Below, in pieces: positions 32,049-41,317 of a DNA stretch of 54,534 nucleotides. This stretch comes from JADFRG01 sp046759305 (GTDB lineage: Bacteria; Chloroflexota; Anaerolineae; Anaerolineales; E44-bin32): the NCBI GenBank assembly GCA_046759305.1, contig JBHIBY010000007.1:1-54534 (forward strand). The letters are read 5' to 3'. The notes beneath the pieces are model-generated. The model made no database searches. It had not been told where the DNA came from and saw only the letters and a program-made list of their open reading frames with translations. Position numbers and translations under genes: made by a program. Each line of letters starts with the position of its first letter. The stretch's first letter is position 1.

Positions 32049-32099
32049 GATGAAATAGGGATGCTCTTCTGCATATCGAGTTTGGTACACAGGAAATAA

Positions 32100-32120
32100 C
32101 ACCTTGAACCGTACAAGGTG
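32100..32120 (-). terminator. Probable terminator of the LLM-MoxR transcript
   Basis: CACCTTG (32100-32106) and CAAGGTG (32114-32120) form a perfect 7-bp stem with a 7-nt loop. On the minus strand TTATTTC follows. The rest of 31980-32413 contains no coding sequence that I can support, only this hairpin and the permease leader elements. Confidence 0.5.
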
Positions 32121-32413
32121 ACGTTGGTGAAAAATCGCACAAACAGCTGAGCAACCAGCTCAATTTTGAAGCTTGACGCTTTGATCTACAGCGTAGCGAA
32201 GGGGCGGAACCGCCAAAGAAGCGACATCCAAGTTTAATAAAGACTATCCTGATATTGATTCGATTATTAGCTGATTGCCATATGTCGAGCGAATCGCGTC
32301 GAAGTGGTGCATGGGGAGGTTGAGCGTCCTGTCATATGGCAAATGAAAAGCGCGAGGCATGCTTTTGGAGAATTCGGAAGCTCAGCTATGTACTGGTGAA
32401 TCAATTTGCGGAT

Positions 32414-33295
32414 CTACAGCTCCGCTAGAATGGAGCGCGCCTCTTTGCCCTGGACCTTCAACACGTCGTCCTGGTATTTGAGCAGCGCACCCAAGGAGTT
32501 GTCTACCAATTCCGGGTCCAGCTGCTTCTGATCCAGCGCCCAAAGCGCCTCAGCCCAATCCAGAGTCTCAGCCACGCCGGGAACCTTATATAGGTCGGCC
32601 TGGCGTACCTTCTGCACGAACGCGGTGACCTGCTGCGACAACTCCTCGGGCGCCTCGGGAAGCCGCAGTCTCAGGATCTCGTATTCACGTTCAAATGAGG
32701 GGTAGTCGATCCAATGATAGAGGCAGCGGCGCTTCAGTGCATCGTGCACCTCACGCGTTCGGTTGGAGGTTATGACCGCGATAGGGGGTCGCTTGGCGCG
32801 AATGGTTCCAATCTCAGGTATGGTCACCTGGAACTCGGACAAGATTTCGAGCAGGAAGGCCTCGAATTCCTCGTCGCTGCGGTCGAGCTCGTCGATTAAC
32901 AAGATTGGAGCACGATCGCCTTCCCATTCGATGGCCTGCAGGAGAGGCCGGCGCAGAAGGAATTCAGAGCCAAACAAATCCTGCTCTTCCGGCCGCTCGC
33001 CTCGCGCCTCCAACATGCGGATATGCAGCATCTGACGCGTGTAGTTCCACTCGTAGACCGCGTGGTGTACATCCAGCCCTTCATAGCATTGAAGCCGGAT
33101 CAATTCCGTATTGAGCGAGCCAGCCAGGGCCTTTGCCACCTCGGTCTTACCTACCCCTGCCTCACCTTCCAGGAAGAGCGGTCGTTCGAGTTTTAATGAG
33201 AGGAAGATGGCAGTGGCAAGTCCTCGATCCGCCAGATACATCTGGCTTTGCAGTCCGGTTTCGAGCGCGTCAATCGAATCAAAGGTCATGGTCAT
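32414..33295 (-). CDS. MoxR-type AAA+ ATPase, CoxD-like
   Basis: 293 residues with Walker A EGEAGVGKTE, Walker B ILLIDELDR, sensor ITSNRTREVHDALKRRCLYH and the group-specific YEGLDVHHAVYEWNYTRQML. The last is characteristic of CoxD, the chaperone that helps mature the molybdenum centre of CO dehydrogenase-type enzymes. A maturation role for the molybdenum hydroxylase 6-16 kb away is a good inference. The usual VWA partner (CoxE) is not in the window. ATG 33295 directly follows the LLM stop. Confidence 0.87.
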   Translation of the reverse strand: MTMTFDSIDALETGLQSQMYLADRGLATAIFLSLKLERPLFLEGEAGVGKTEVAKALAGSLNTELIRLQCYEGLDVHHAVYEWNYTRQMLHIRMLEARGERPEEQDLFGSEFLLRRPLLQAIEWEGDRAPILLIDELDRSDEEFEAFLLEILSEFQVTIPEIGTIRAKRPPIAVITSNRTREVHDALKRRCLYHWIDYPSFEREYEILRLRLPEAPEELSQQVTAFVQKVRQADLYKVPGVAETLDWAEALWALDQKQLDPELVDNSLGALLKYQDDVLKVQGKEARSILAEL

Positions 33296-34159
33296 CTAGT
33301 TCAGCAGCGCTTCGGCGAATGTGCGCAATGCATTCATGTGCTCCGAAGGGTCGTTCAGACGACTGCGCATGGTATTGAGGCCGATATGCGTCGCGCCGGC
33401 CTCCCGCCAATCCTGCATCAATCCACCCATACGTTCAATGTCGCCCTCTCGATAGTGGATCCGAGCCTCGAGCCCGAACTCGCTAGACGTTCTTCCGGCA
33501 TCGTCCAAATACTCTTGGAGCTCAGCCAGATGGGGTTTGGCGTCGTCTACCGATAGATAGGTAGGCAGCCATCCATCGCCCAGGCGCGCCGCGCGGCGAA
33601 TAGCCGGATCCGCGTGACCTCCGAACCAGATTGGAATCGGCTGCTGAATAGGAAGCGGGTTCATCCCGGAATCCTCAACCCGATCCCACTGGCCTGAAAA
33701 ATTCACCAGCGGTTCCGTCCACAAGATCCGCATCAGTTCGATCTGTTCTTCGATTCGACGGCCCCGATCGTGAAAATTCTTCCCAAGGGCTATGTATTCC
33801 GGCTCATTCCAGCCTATCCCAACGCCAAGACGTAGCCTTCCGCCGCTCAAGACATCTAGCGTTGCAGCCTGTTTGGCTGCCAGCACGGTCTGGCGCTGCG
33901 GCAGGATAAGAATACCGGTTAGAAAGGAGATTCGCTCGGTGATGCTGGCCCAAAAACTCAAAAGAGAGAAGGGCTCAAGGAACGGGTCATCAAGACCGTA
34001 AATCCCTTTCCAGCCTGGACGATTGGGATCAACTCCTAAAACGTGCTCGTAGGTCAAGATATGGGAGAAGCCCAAATCCTCTGCGACCTGCGCAAATTCA
34101 CGGATTGCCCCAGGGTCGGACCCATATTCTGTCTGAGGGAAGATAACGCCAACGTTCAT
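33296..34159 (-). CDS. LLM class flavin-dependent (F420-type) oxidoreductase
   Basis: 287 residues of the luciferase-like monooxygenase fold: MNVGVIFPQTEYG at the N-terminus, FAQVAEDLGFSHILTYEHV, SGGRLRLGVGIGWNEPEY and IPIWFGGHADPAIRRAARLG. This subgroup is usually F420-dependent. The pyrimidine ring-opening oxygenase RutA is a distant relative, so a role in heterocycle breakdown is possible but not shown. AGGA precedes the ATG. TATACT on the minus strand at 34199-34204 is a likely -10. It is co-transcribed with the MoxR gene. Confidence 0.87.
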   Translation of the reverse strand: MNVGVIFPQTEYGSDPGAIREFAQVAEDLGFSHILTYEHVLGVDPNRPGWKGIYGLDDPFLEPFSLLSFWASITERISFLTGILILPQRQTVLAAKQAATLDVLSGGRLRLGVGIGWNEPEYIALGKNFHDRGRRIEEQIELMRILWTEPLVNFSGQWDRVEDSGMNPLPIQQPIPIWFGGHADPAIRRAARLGDGWLPTYLSVDDAKPHLAELQEYLDDAGRTSSEFGLEARIHYREGDIERMGGLMQDWREAGATHIGLNTMRSRLNDPSEHMNALRTFAEALLN

Positions 34160-34222
34160 ATCGGAGTCCTGCCGGAGGACCGGCGTGGACGAGAGGCAAG
34201 TATAGCCGAGTCCTAAAGTACA

Positions 34223-35245
34223 ATGGCTCAGATGGCCGATATCCCCGTGCTCATCACCGTGGATATGCCTGAGGCGCTCCTGGATCGGCTGCGAGCGGTC
34301 TCACCCCACATCCAAATTGATCTCCTACCAACCGGTGACGCATCCGATTTCACCGACGATCAGCTGGGGGAGATGGTCGTGCTGTATACCCGACGAGCAC
34401 TTCCAGAACCCGAGCAGGTGCCCAACCTGCGCTGGATCCAATTTCACTGGTCGGGCATTGATGAATTTGTCGATCAAAGTTTGCTACGTTCGGACGTAAT
34501 CGTGACGACGCTAAGCGGCGCCGCCGTTCCACAAATGGCGGAATTCGCACTGACCATGACCATGGCGCTTGGCCACCATCTGCCGCCGATGATGGATGAT
34601 CAACGAGCGAAAATCTGGGCTGATAACAAGTTCACGCGCTTTCGACCTCAGGAACTACGCGGAAGTACGGTGGGGATCGTTGGTTATGGAAATATCGGCC
34701 GTGAGATCGCACGGTTGTGCCAGGCATTTGGAGCACAGGTGCTGGCCACAAAGCGTGACCTGAAGGCACTCGAGATGGAGGGATATGTTCTTGATGGAAT
34801 GGGGGATGCACAGGCGGACATTCCGGAGCGCTTATATCCCCCTCAGGCATTGCCTTCAATGGCTTCCGAGTGCGACTTCCTGATCCTCACAGTACCGCTC
34901 ACACCAGAGACGCGTGGGATGGTAAACGCCAAGGTGTTCGATGGCATGAAGAAATCTGCATACCTGATCGACGTTTCAAGGGGGGGAGTGGTGGATCAGG
35001 GCGCGCTAGTAGAGGCCTTGAAGGAAGGAGAGATCGCGGGCGCGGCATTGGACGTGTACCCTGTGGAACCTCTGCCGGAAAGCAGCCCGCTCTGGGGGAT
35101 GCCGAATGTCATCCTTTCACCGCACGTCGCGGGCACCTCCGGACAATATCTAACCCGTGCTGCTGGTCTCTTCGCGGAGAACCTTCGCCGCTACGTCGCG
35201 AACGAACCACTGTTGAATCGCTACGACCCCAAGCGGGGATACTAG
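34223..35245 (+). CDS. D-2-hydroxyacid dehydrogenase
   Basis: 340 residues, NAD(P)-dependent reduction of 2-oxo acids. The nucleotide loop GIVGYGNIGREIARLCQAFG is intact. The catalytic Arg lies in IDVSRGGVVDQGAL, Glu in LDVYPVEPLPESSPLW and His in NVILSPHVAGTSG. Glyoxylate, hydroxypyruvate and similar compounds are possible substrates. Glyoxylate would fit ureide breakdown, but this is only context. ATG 34223 is the first of two close ATGs. It is divergent from the LLM gene with a 63-bp spacer. Confidence 0.9.
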   Translation: MAQMADIPVLITVDMPEALLDRLRAVSPHIQIDLLPTGDASDFTDDQLGEMVVLYTRRALPEPEQVPNLRWIQFHWSGIDEFVDQSLLRSDVIVTTLSGAAVPQMAEFALTMTMALGHHLPPMMDDQRAKIWADNKFTRFRPQELRGSTVGIVGYGNIGREIARLCQAFGAQVLATKRDLKALEMEGYVLDGMGDAQADIPERLYPPQALPSMASECDFLILTVPLTPETRGMVNAKVFDGMKKSAYLIDVSRGGVVDQGALVEALKEGEIAGAALDVYPVEPLPESSPLWGMPNVILSPHVAGTSGQYLTRAAGLFAENLRRYVANEPLLNRYDPKRGY

Positions 35246-35300
35246 TTAATCCCCGTTCCGATTTCACATTTTTAGCTCTGAAGAGTCTTAGATTACGGAA

Positions 35301-35855
35301 GTGACCGTGAGTGCCTCAAAAAAGAAGCCACAATTCGATGTTCTTGTGGATGCACATGCCAGAGAGATCTACTCATATCTATGGCGCATGCTTCAAGACG
35401 AGCAAGATGCGGAAGATTGCCTACAGGATGCATTCCTCAAGGCCTATTTAGCCTACGACCGGTTGGATGGAACGGCCAACTATCGGGCCTGGTTGTATCG
35501 TATTGCAGGCAACACCGCTCGCACCTGCCTCAGGGGACGACTGCGTACGGGGGTTCTGCTCACCGAAAACATCGCAGATCCGGGTCTCCCAGTCGAACAG
35601 CAGGCACAAAATCGACACCGATTAGGAGCCGTGAGAAACGCGATCGAGGCCCTGCCGTACAAGCAGAGGGAGTCTCTAATATTGAGGAAGTATCAGGGGC
35701 TGACCTATGAGGAGGTGGGTTCGATCCTTGATACCAGCGCTGAAGGCGCCCGGGCAAATGTCTACCAGGGGCTCAGAAAGCTAAGGTTGCAGTTTGAAGA
35801 CGGCGAATCCTTATCCGTACCCAATATGGCCGAAGAAAACAGCGAGGTTGGCTGA
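35301..35855 (+). CDS. ECF-type RNA polymerase sigma factor
   Basis: 184 residues. Sigma region 2 (about 12-80) includes EQDAEDCLQDAFLKAYLAYD and YRAWLYRIAGNTAR. Region 4 (about 115-168) includes ALPYKQRESLILRKYQGLTY and the helix-turn-helix EEVGSILDTSAEGARANVYQ. GTG 35301 is used, with a weak GGAA upstream. The stop overlaps the start of the methyltransferase gene (ATGATG around TGA 35853-35855), the position normally occupied by an anti-sigma factor gene. Confidence 0.92.
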   Translation: MTVSASKKKPQFDVLVDAHAREIYSYLWRMLQDEQDAEDCLQDAFLKAYLAYDRLDGTANYRAWLYRIAGNTARTCLRGRLRTGVLLTENIADPGLPVEQQAQNRHRLGAVRNAIEALPYKQRESLILRKYQGLTYEEVGSILDTSAEGARANVYQGLRKLRLQFEDGESLSVPNMAEENSEVG

Positions 35856-36469
35856 TGATGGAGAAAATCGAAGAGACGCTGGATATGCTCTACAGCACAC
35901 CTCCGGCGGATTCCGACGTTATGGATCGGCTCAACCACAGTGTACATCAGTGGCAAGAAGCCATATGGTTCGACGGATTGCGGGACAGCGCCATCGGCCC
36001 CCTGCTTGTGGCGGTCAGTGATGAGGGGGTAGTTGGCATCGAATTCGGTACGGATGAAGCAGAATTTGTACGGGAGCTGGAAGCGAGGCATGGGGTCACA
36101 GCAATCCGTTCGATGGAGCGGGTCAGCGAAACCATGAGTCAGATCCTGCAGTATTTGTCCGGTGACCGCAGGTCGTTTGAGCTCGATATCGATTTGCGGG
36201 ATTCAACGGAATTCCAGAGGAAGGTATTGGAGGCGGCGGTCGCGGTCCCGCCGGGCTATGTAGCCACCTACGGAGAGATAGCGTTTCGGATTGGAAAGCC
36301 CCAATCCTCCCGAGCAGTCGGGCAAGCTTTGGCGCGAAATCCAATTCCGATTATCGTTCCCTGCCATCGGGTAGTGGCCGCGGACGGATCCCTTACCGGA
36401 TATTCGGGCGCGGGTGGGATCGAAACCAAAGCGCACCTGCTGAGGCTGGAGGGGGCCACGATCGCGTAG
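35855..36469 (+). CDS. ogt: Methylated-DNA--protein-cysteine methyltransferase with N-terminal extension
   Basis: 204 residues. The C-terminal part (about 118-200) is an O6-alkylguanine-DNA alkyltransferase with VPPGYVATYGEIAFRIG, the DNA-binding SSRAVGQALARNPIPIIVPC and the acceptor Cys170 in PCHRVV. It repairs O6-methylguanine by irreversible transfer to this Cys. An Ogt-like N-terminal domain spans about 45-110. Residues 1-40 (LDMLYSTPPADSDVMDRL) are extra and resemble the helical opening of anti-sigma factors more than Ogt. It is translationally coupled to the ECF sigma gene, suggesting that alkylation damage and sigma activity are linked. Confidence 0.92.
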   Translation: MMEKIEETLDMLYSTPPADSDVMDRLNHSVHQWQEAIWFDGLRDSAIGPLLVAVSDEGVVGIEFGTDEAEFVRELEARHGVTAIRSMERVSETMSQILQYLSGDRRSFELDIDLRDSTEFQRKVLEAAVAVPPGYVATYGEIAFRIGKPQSSRAVGQALARNPIPIIVPCHRVVAADGSLTGYSGAGGIETKAHLLRLEGATIA

Positions 36470-36471
36470 TA

Positions 36472-39400
36472 CTAAGCACTCAAGAGGACGTGCGCGTCCT
36501 CCAGATCGGGGGTCCGAACCCCCTCATCGAAACGACTGTAAGCCTTACTTAGCGCATCTCGATACGTGTGGCGCCGGCCCTGGTCGGTACGGAGCCGACA
36601 CAGGCTAGTCAATATCCGAAGCTCCATAGTGTTAGATCGCTGCGCACGGGCCGACCGTAGAGAGTGCTTGAAATGGTCATCCGCCTCGTCTGGTGCATCG
36701 GACCGAAGGAATTCGCCCCGCAGGCGCAGTAACTCGGGCTTACCTATTAGTTCACGCGAGTCATCCGCCAGCTGCAAGGCGCGATCAACCGTCTCTTGGG
36801 CTGCCGCACTGTCCCCCCAGTCAAATTGAGCTTCGGCGAGCATACCCAGATAGGTAGGTAGGCCCAATCCGGCCCCGCTGGCCTGCCAACCTTCCAAACC
36901 ATCAATCAGAATCGTGGGGCCTGATTCGTCCCCGAGCTTTGAGAGAGCAGCACCCCGTGCGATCCTACCCACCGCCAACCAGAGTGGGAAGCCATGTCGC
37001 TCGGAGATCTCAACGGCTTTCTCGGCAAGCGACAGTGTTTCCGACCACTCCCGTCGGGAATAGTGCAGCATAGTAGACAGAGCCAACGCATAGGCCAAAC
37101 TGTGCGGATGATCGATAGCCTCCGCATAAGATAATGCCTGGCGCTTGCCTTCTAGCGAGGGCTCTGGATGGCCGAGAGCCCAGAAGGCAAAGGCCAAACT
37201 GCTCATGCATGCTACTAGTGGATTCTGACCATAGTGGTAGGTGTGTCCCGAGTGATACCGGGGATCATAGAGCTCGACTCCTTTTTTCAAATGCCGACTG
37301 GCCTGGCGGATCTCTCCCATATAGAGAAGCGTTGAGCCCAACGCCCGATGTGCTTCCAGTAAGAGTCCAGGCTCCCGTCGCGCAATTTTCCGCAGCTGCC
37401 GACCGAGCTCGAGCGATACCGAATGGGAGGCACGCACGATATGGAAGCTCCACAGCCCCCATAAGGCTGGGAACAGCTGTGGGGCCTCCCCAAGGCCCTC
37501 ACTTATCTTTCGGGCGCGATCGAACGCGGCTTCGACTTCTGGAGCTGCGTAGCCCTTGGTAGCGATCAGCGCTGCGCCCAACGAAATCATCAAGGCTAGT
37601 TCATATTCATCGCGTATTCGGCCGCCGGGCAAGTCACCCAACAGAAGCAGGCCCCGCCTGAGGTGAGCTACCGCTTCAGCATTCGCCGATAGACGCCTGG
37701 CCTGCTCTCCCGCCTGCTGAAGATAACGAATGGCTTTAACTGAATCTCCGGATTCCGCAAAGTGTCGAGCCAACTGAACTGCCACCTCGCCGGTTTGTCC
37801 GCCGTATAGGCGTTCTAGACCCTTTCCAATCGCCTCATGCAGGTAGGTCTTTTCGGCTGCATCAAGCCGACCGTAAATGTGTCTCTGAAACAACCGGTGT
37901 CGAAAGCTGTAGAGAGAAAGGCGCCGCTCATTGAGGCGGCCGATACCCTTTGCCACCGTCAGTTGGTGACGCTTGTCTAGCTCTTGGCTCAAGGCTCGGA
38001 TGAGGACACGTTCGTCAACACCGACAACTGGTGCTACGACCTCGGCGGTGAAAGTCTCGCCCTCCACGCTAGCAACATTCAGCACATCCAAAAGACGCGG
38101 TTCCAGGCGTCCCACTCTTTCCTCGATCACCCCTTCTACTCTGGCAGGCAGCTTCTCCCAATCAAGCGAGGCAGTCTGCGCCCAGCGGCCCTCAGAATCT
38201 TGAACCAGATCCTCCCTTCCCTCCAGCTCGCGCATGAGCTCGATCGTGAACAATGGATGTCCACCCGTCTGCTCGTAGAGCGCGCTGCGGAAGGTCTCAT
38301 CCAGATTGTTTGGTTCGCTGTCGATGAGCGCGTCGACAAACCCGCGATCTTCGCTAGGAGACAGTTCGATCTCGATCTCTCCAAATTCGCTCTTGAGCTC
38401 TCCCAGAACCTTGCCCAGCGGATGCGGAGCCCCGTCACGGCCAAGAGCAATCTCGTCGGGGCGGTATGCACAAAGGACAAATATTGGATGCGATACGATT
38501 CTTCGGCATAGATGAAAAAGCAGATCCAGGGAGCCAAGGTCGGCCCACTGGAGATCATCGAGAATGATTGCTAGAGGTTGCTCCGTCGCGATTCCCCCGA
38601 ATATCTCAACACATTCGTCGAATAGTCCCGACTGAAGCTGCTCAGGATCCGATTCGCCGAGTGCATACGCGTGCTCAATATCCCACTTCAGGCGGTCGTC
38701 CATCGAATCGTGCATCGGCGCCACCGAGGCCAGCCACGAAAGAGAAACCAAGCCACCGACGATATCCGGCCCGTTCTCAAGCAGCGATCGTGCAGAGTGA
38801 GGAAGGGCGTCCCAGGCTCTCTGGGCTTCGGCAGTCGTCAGCGAACCTCTCGACCAGCAAGCCTCGAGATCACTCATCACACAACTGAAAGCGCTGCGGA
38901 ATGGCATATACGGGTCACCTGGACCAGTTACTGCATTACAGTCGCCTCTAGCCACCAACAGGTCTGCGTGTTTCACGTGTGCGTGGTTTGTAAGCTCGCG
39001 CAATAGGGCGGTTTTTCCGCTGCCTGCCTCACCTGCAACAAACGCCACTTGCCCGGTACCTCTGACGGCGATCTCCAACAGCTTATTGAGTCTCTCCAGC
39101 TCCTGGCCGCGAGCAAAGAAGGGGGATTCGTCCACATCCGATGGGTCCCGCAGAAAGGCGGGAAGTTCGCCGGCTGGCACAGGAGCTGCGGTGGGCGGCT
39201 CGCGCTCCCCGTGCGATATTCGCTCCAGAAGTTGCTTTGTTTCTACCGATGGCTCAACCCCGAACTCGGCCAGGGCCTCAACGCAGCGTTGATAGGTCGC
39301 AACCGACCTGGCGCTATCTCCCAATTCGAAATGCGCGCGCATGATGGCGCGAAAAGCCGGTTCGAGCGCCCCGGCTCGCGCGTTCAGGCTTTCGCCCCAG

Positions 39401-39891
39401 TCAAGCAGCTCGCTCCAACGTCCTCGTTGCTCCAGATGAATTAGTAGCTGCTCGCCTCGCTGTTCAAAAACGATGCGCAACCGCTCGCGTTCTGGAACTA
39501 CCCACTCTTCGTAGAAGCCAGGCAGCAGTTCACCCTTGTAAACGGCAACCCATTCATCAACCCCTTCCAGCTCCTCCATCAAGACATCGACGTCCAGCCA
39601 GATTTCCGCTTCGGGATCGAAGCCCACGTGAAATCGGTCGGAGGTCAAGTATTGGTGCTCCTCATCCTCGATCGAGCTTCGGATTCGCCATAAGGCCTGA
39701 CGCAGATTGTTTCTGGCGCTGGACTCCAGCGAATCAGGCCAGAACATGCCGGCAAGTCGTTCGCGCCGGTGTTGGATACCCGAATTGAGGATCAAATAGG
39801 CGAAGAGGGATTGTGCCGGGCGCGAGGGGATCTCAAGACGTTCACCTTCACGATGGAGACTGAATTGGCCGAGGAGCCGGACTTCTAACAT
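36472..39891 (-). CDS. BTAD / AAA ATPase / TPR transcriptional regulator (SARP-LAL type)
   Basis: 1139 residues. The N-terminal OmpR-like winged helix (about 1-95) opens MLEVRLLGQFSLHREGE, followed by the bacterial transcriptional activator domain (about 97-228), then an STAND-type AAA ATPase with Walker A FVAGEAGSGKT (284-294) and Walker B LAIILDDLQWADLGSLDLL, and a long TPR-like helical C-terminus (about 600-1139). Such proteins activate transcription on binding a signal and ATP. The target is unknown. It ends 2 bp from the convergent ogt gene. A TTGATT-17-TTTAGT promoter lies upstream on its strand. Confidence 0.9.
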   Translation of the reverse strand: MLEVRLLGQFSLHREGERLEIPSRPAQSLFAYLILNSGIQHRRERLAGMFWPDSLESSARNNLRQALWRIRSSIEDEEHQYLTSDRFHVGFDPEAEIWLDVDVLMEELEGVDEWVAVYKGELLPGFYEEWVVPERERLRIVFEQRGEQLLIHLEQRGRWSELLDWGESLNARAGALEPAFRAIMRAHFELGDSARSVATYQRCVEALAEFGVEPSVETKQLLERISHGEREPPTAAPVPAGELPAFLRDPSDVDESPFFARGQELERLNKLLEIAVRGTGQVAFVAGEAGSGKTALLRELTNHAHVKHADLLVARGDCNAVTGPGDPYMPFRSAFSCVMSDLEACWSRGSLTTAEAQRAWDALPHSARSLLENGPDIVGGLVSLSWLASVAPMHDSMDDRLKWDIEHAYALGESDPEQLQSGLFDECVEIFGGIATEQPLAIILDDLQWADLGSLDLLFHLCRRIVSHPIFVLCAYRPDEIALGRDGAPHPLGKVLGELKSEFGEIEIELSPSEDRGFVDALIDSEPNNLDETFRSALYEQTGGHPLFTIELMRELEGREDLVQDSEGRWAQTASLDWEKLPARVEGVIEERVGRLEPRLLDVLNVASVEGETFTAEVVAPVVGVDERVLIRALSQELDKRHQLTVAKGIGRLNERRLSLYSFRHRLFQRHIYGRLDAAEKTYLHEAIGKGLERLYGGQTGEVAVQLARHFAESGDSVKAIRYLQQAGEQARRLSANAEAVAHLRRGLLLLGDLPGGRIRDEYELALMISLGAALIATKGYAAPEVEAAFDRARKISEGLGEAPQLFPALWGLWSFHIVRASHSVSLELGRQLRKIARREPGLLLEAHRALGSTLLYMGEIRQASRHLKKGVELYDPRYHSGHTYHYGQNPLVACMSSLAFAFWALGHPEPSLEGKRQALSYAEAIDHPHSLAYALALSTMLHYSRREWSETLSLAEKAVEISERHGFPLWLAVGRIARGAALSKLGDESGPTILIDGLEGWQASGAGLGLPTYLGMLAEAQFDWGDSAAAQETVDRALQLADDSRELIGKPELLRLRGEFLRSDAPDEADDHFKHSLRSARAQRSNTMELRILTSLCRLRTDQGRRHTYRDALSKAYSRFDEGVRTPDLEDAHVLLSA

Positions 39892-40393
39892 TTTGGGTTG
39901 ATTGAGATGGGAAGCAGTGAAAGACTAAAGTTGAAATTGAGGATCAAATCAAGCGCAATTATTGAGCGAAGGGACGGTAAAAGCATAACGCAGCCGCAGA
40001 TATCTAATTGACGCATTCTTGCTAATCTCGTGGTCAAGCAGTCTATCCCTAGAAACACGGATTCGTGGCGCGAGTGGCGTCGGGTTTTTCTGAGAGAAGT
40101 GGAGCATGGGTCAACCAAGAAGCTTATTTCCTTCGATGTGTTATCAGCCAGGGGGAATCCTGCTGCTTTTATCAAGGGAAGCGACAGAGCAGACCAGGGA
40201 ACGGGGTGCGCACCCTCTACTCTCACCGGTGGTTCTTAATGATGGGAACGATCGGATCAAGCCCGTTCCCTGGTTCCCTCATACACTCGCCCACCCATAC
40301 ATCCCCCATCGTGCATGAGCCAGCTCGATGCAGAGTAAAACAATGCAAGAAATTCTCATACCAATTCCCTCCAAGCACCGAAAGGAATAGCGC
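39892..40393. other. Intergenic region between the BTAD regulator and the PAP2 operon
   Basis: 502 bp with no supportable gene. It contains the regulator promoter (39924-39952) and a loose inverted repeat GGGAACG/CGTTCCC (40244-40250 with 40264-40270) without a T-run. Short open frames here have no ribosome-binding site or recognisable motif. Confidence 0.5.
39924..39952 (-). promoter_or_regulatory. Probable promoter of the BTAD regulator gene
   Basis: On the minus strand TTGATT (39952-39947), a 17-bp spacer, then TTTAGT (39929-39924), about 32 nt before the ATG. Both hexamers deviate from consensus at two positions. Confidence 0.4.
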
Positions 40394-41317
40394 ATGGATC
40401 CAATTCTCGAGTGGGGCATAGATGTCATCGTCGCAGTTCAAACCGTTCGATCGCCCTTCCTTGATGCCTTTTTCCAGGGCGTCACATTCCTGGGCAACGC
40501 CGAGTTTTATTTGTTGCTCGCGCCCATCATCATCTGGTGCGTGAACTACAGGCTTGGAGCCCGCGTCGGCATTCTGCTGCTGCTCTCGAGCTACACCAAT
40601 GAAGCGCTGAAAAACATCCTCATGCAGCCGCGCCCTTGTGAACCCAGACCCGACGTCTGCATTAACCAAGCGGATAGTTACGGCCTCCCAAGCGGACACT
40701 CCCAGAACGCGATTGTGTTTTGGGGCGTCATCGCCCGGTGGATCGGAAAGGCATGGGCTTGGATTGCAGCCATTCTCCTGATGCTGCTCATCGGAATATC
40801 CCGTATATACCTTGGAGTCCACTTCCCTACCGATGTGTTCGTAGGTTGGGCGCTCGGAACCGTGATCCTGGGAATCTTCTTGGTTGTCGGTAAGCGGATA
40901 GAGATTTGGCTTAGTGGACTGTCGCTGACCGTTCAGATCTTGCTAGCACTGATCCTGCCGCTCTTGTTCCTAGCGATACAGCCAAATGACGTTACGGTTC
41001 AAGTGAGCGGCGCCTTCGCAGGTCTTGCCGTCGGTGTGGCGCTGGCGATCCGGTACTTGGATTTCGATGCCGGCGGCCTGATATGGAAGCGAGCAGTGCG
41101 TTTTCTTGGAGGGGCCGCAGTGGTTGCGGCGATTTTTTTAGGCCTTCGGTTTATCTTCCCTGGTGAAGGCGAAGCGCTGTATGCAGTCTTTCGGTTTATT
41201 CGCTATGGCGTGGTTGGGCTGTGGATCAGCCTTGGAGCACCCTGGCTCTTCCTGCGCCTGGGATTGGCTGAGACTAAGACCGAAATCGTATCTGAGATGA
41301 GGTCGGGAGGTGGGTGA
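40394..41317 (+). CDS. PAP2-family phosphatase
   Basis: A 307-residue membrane phosphatase. The three acid-phosphatase motifs are present: KNILMQPRP, YGLPSGHSQN and SRIYLGVHFPTDVFVG, with the motif-2 and motif-3 histidines. About eight transmembrane segments are visible, more than the five or six of minimal PAP2 proteins, with the extra ones at the C-terminus. It likely dephosphorylates phosphatidic acid or undecaprenyl diphosphate-type lipids. AAAGGAA precedes ATG 40394. Its stop overlaps the next ATG (TGATG). The PlsY-like gene in the same operon supports a lipid role. Confidence 0.9.
   Translation: MDPILEWGIDVIVAVQTVRSPFLDAFFQGVTFLGNAEFYLLLAPIIIWCVNYRLGARVGILLLLSSYTNEALKNILMQPRPCEPRPDVCINQADSYGLPSGHSQNAIVFWGVIARWIGKAWAWIAAILLMLLIGISRIYLGVHFPTDVFVGWALGTVILGIFLVVGKRIEIWLSGLSLTVQILLALILPLLFLAIQPNDVTVQVSGAFAGLAVGVALAIRYLDFDAGGLIWKRAVRFLGGAAVVAAIFLGLRFIFPGEGEALYAVFRFIRYGVVGLWISLGAPWLFLRLGLAETKTEIVSEMRSGGG

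Noticed and set aside
40244..40270. GGGAACG/CGTTCCC hairpin as a terminator
   Set aside because: There is a 13-nt loop and no T-run on either side. It is probably incidental.
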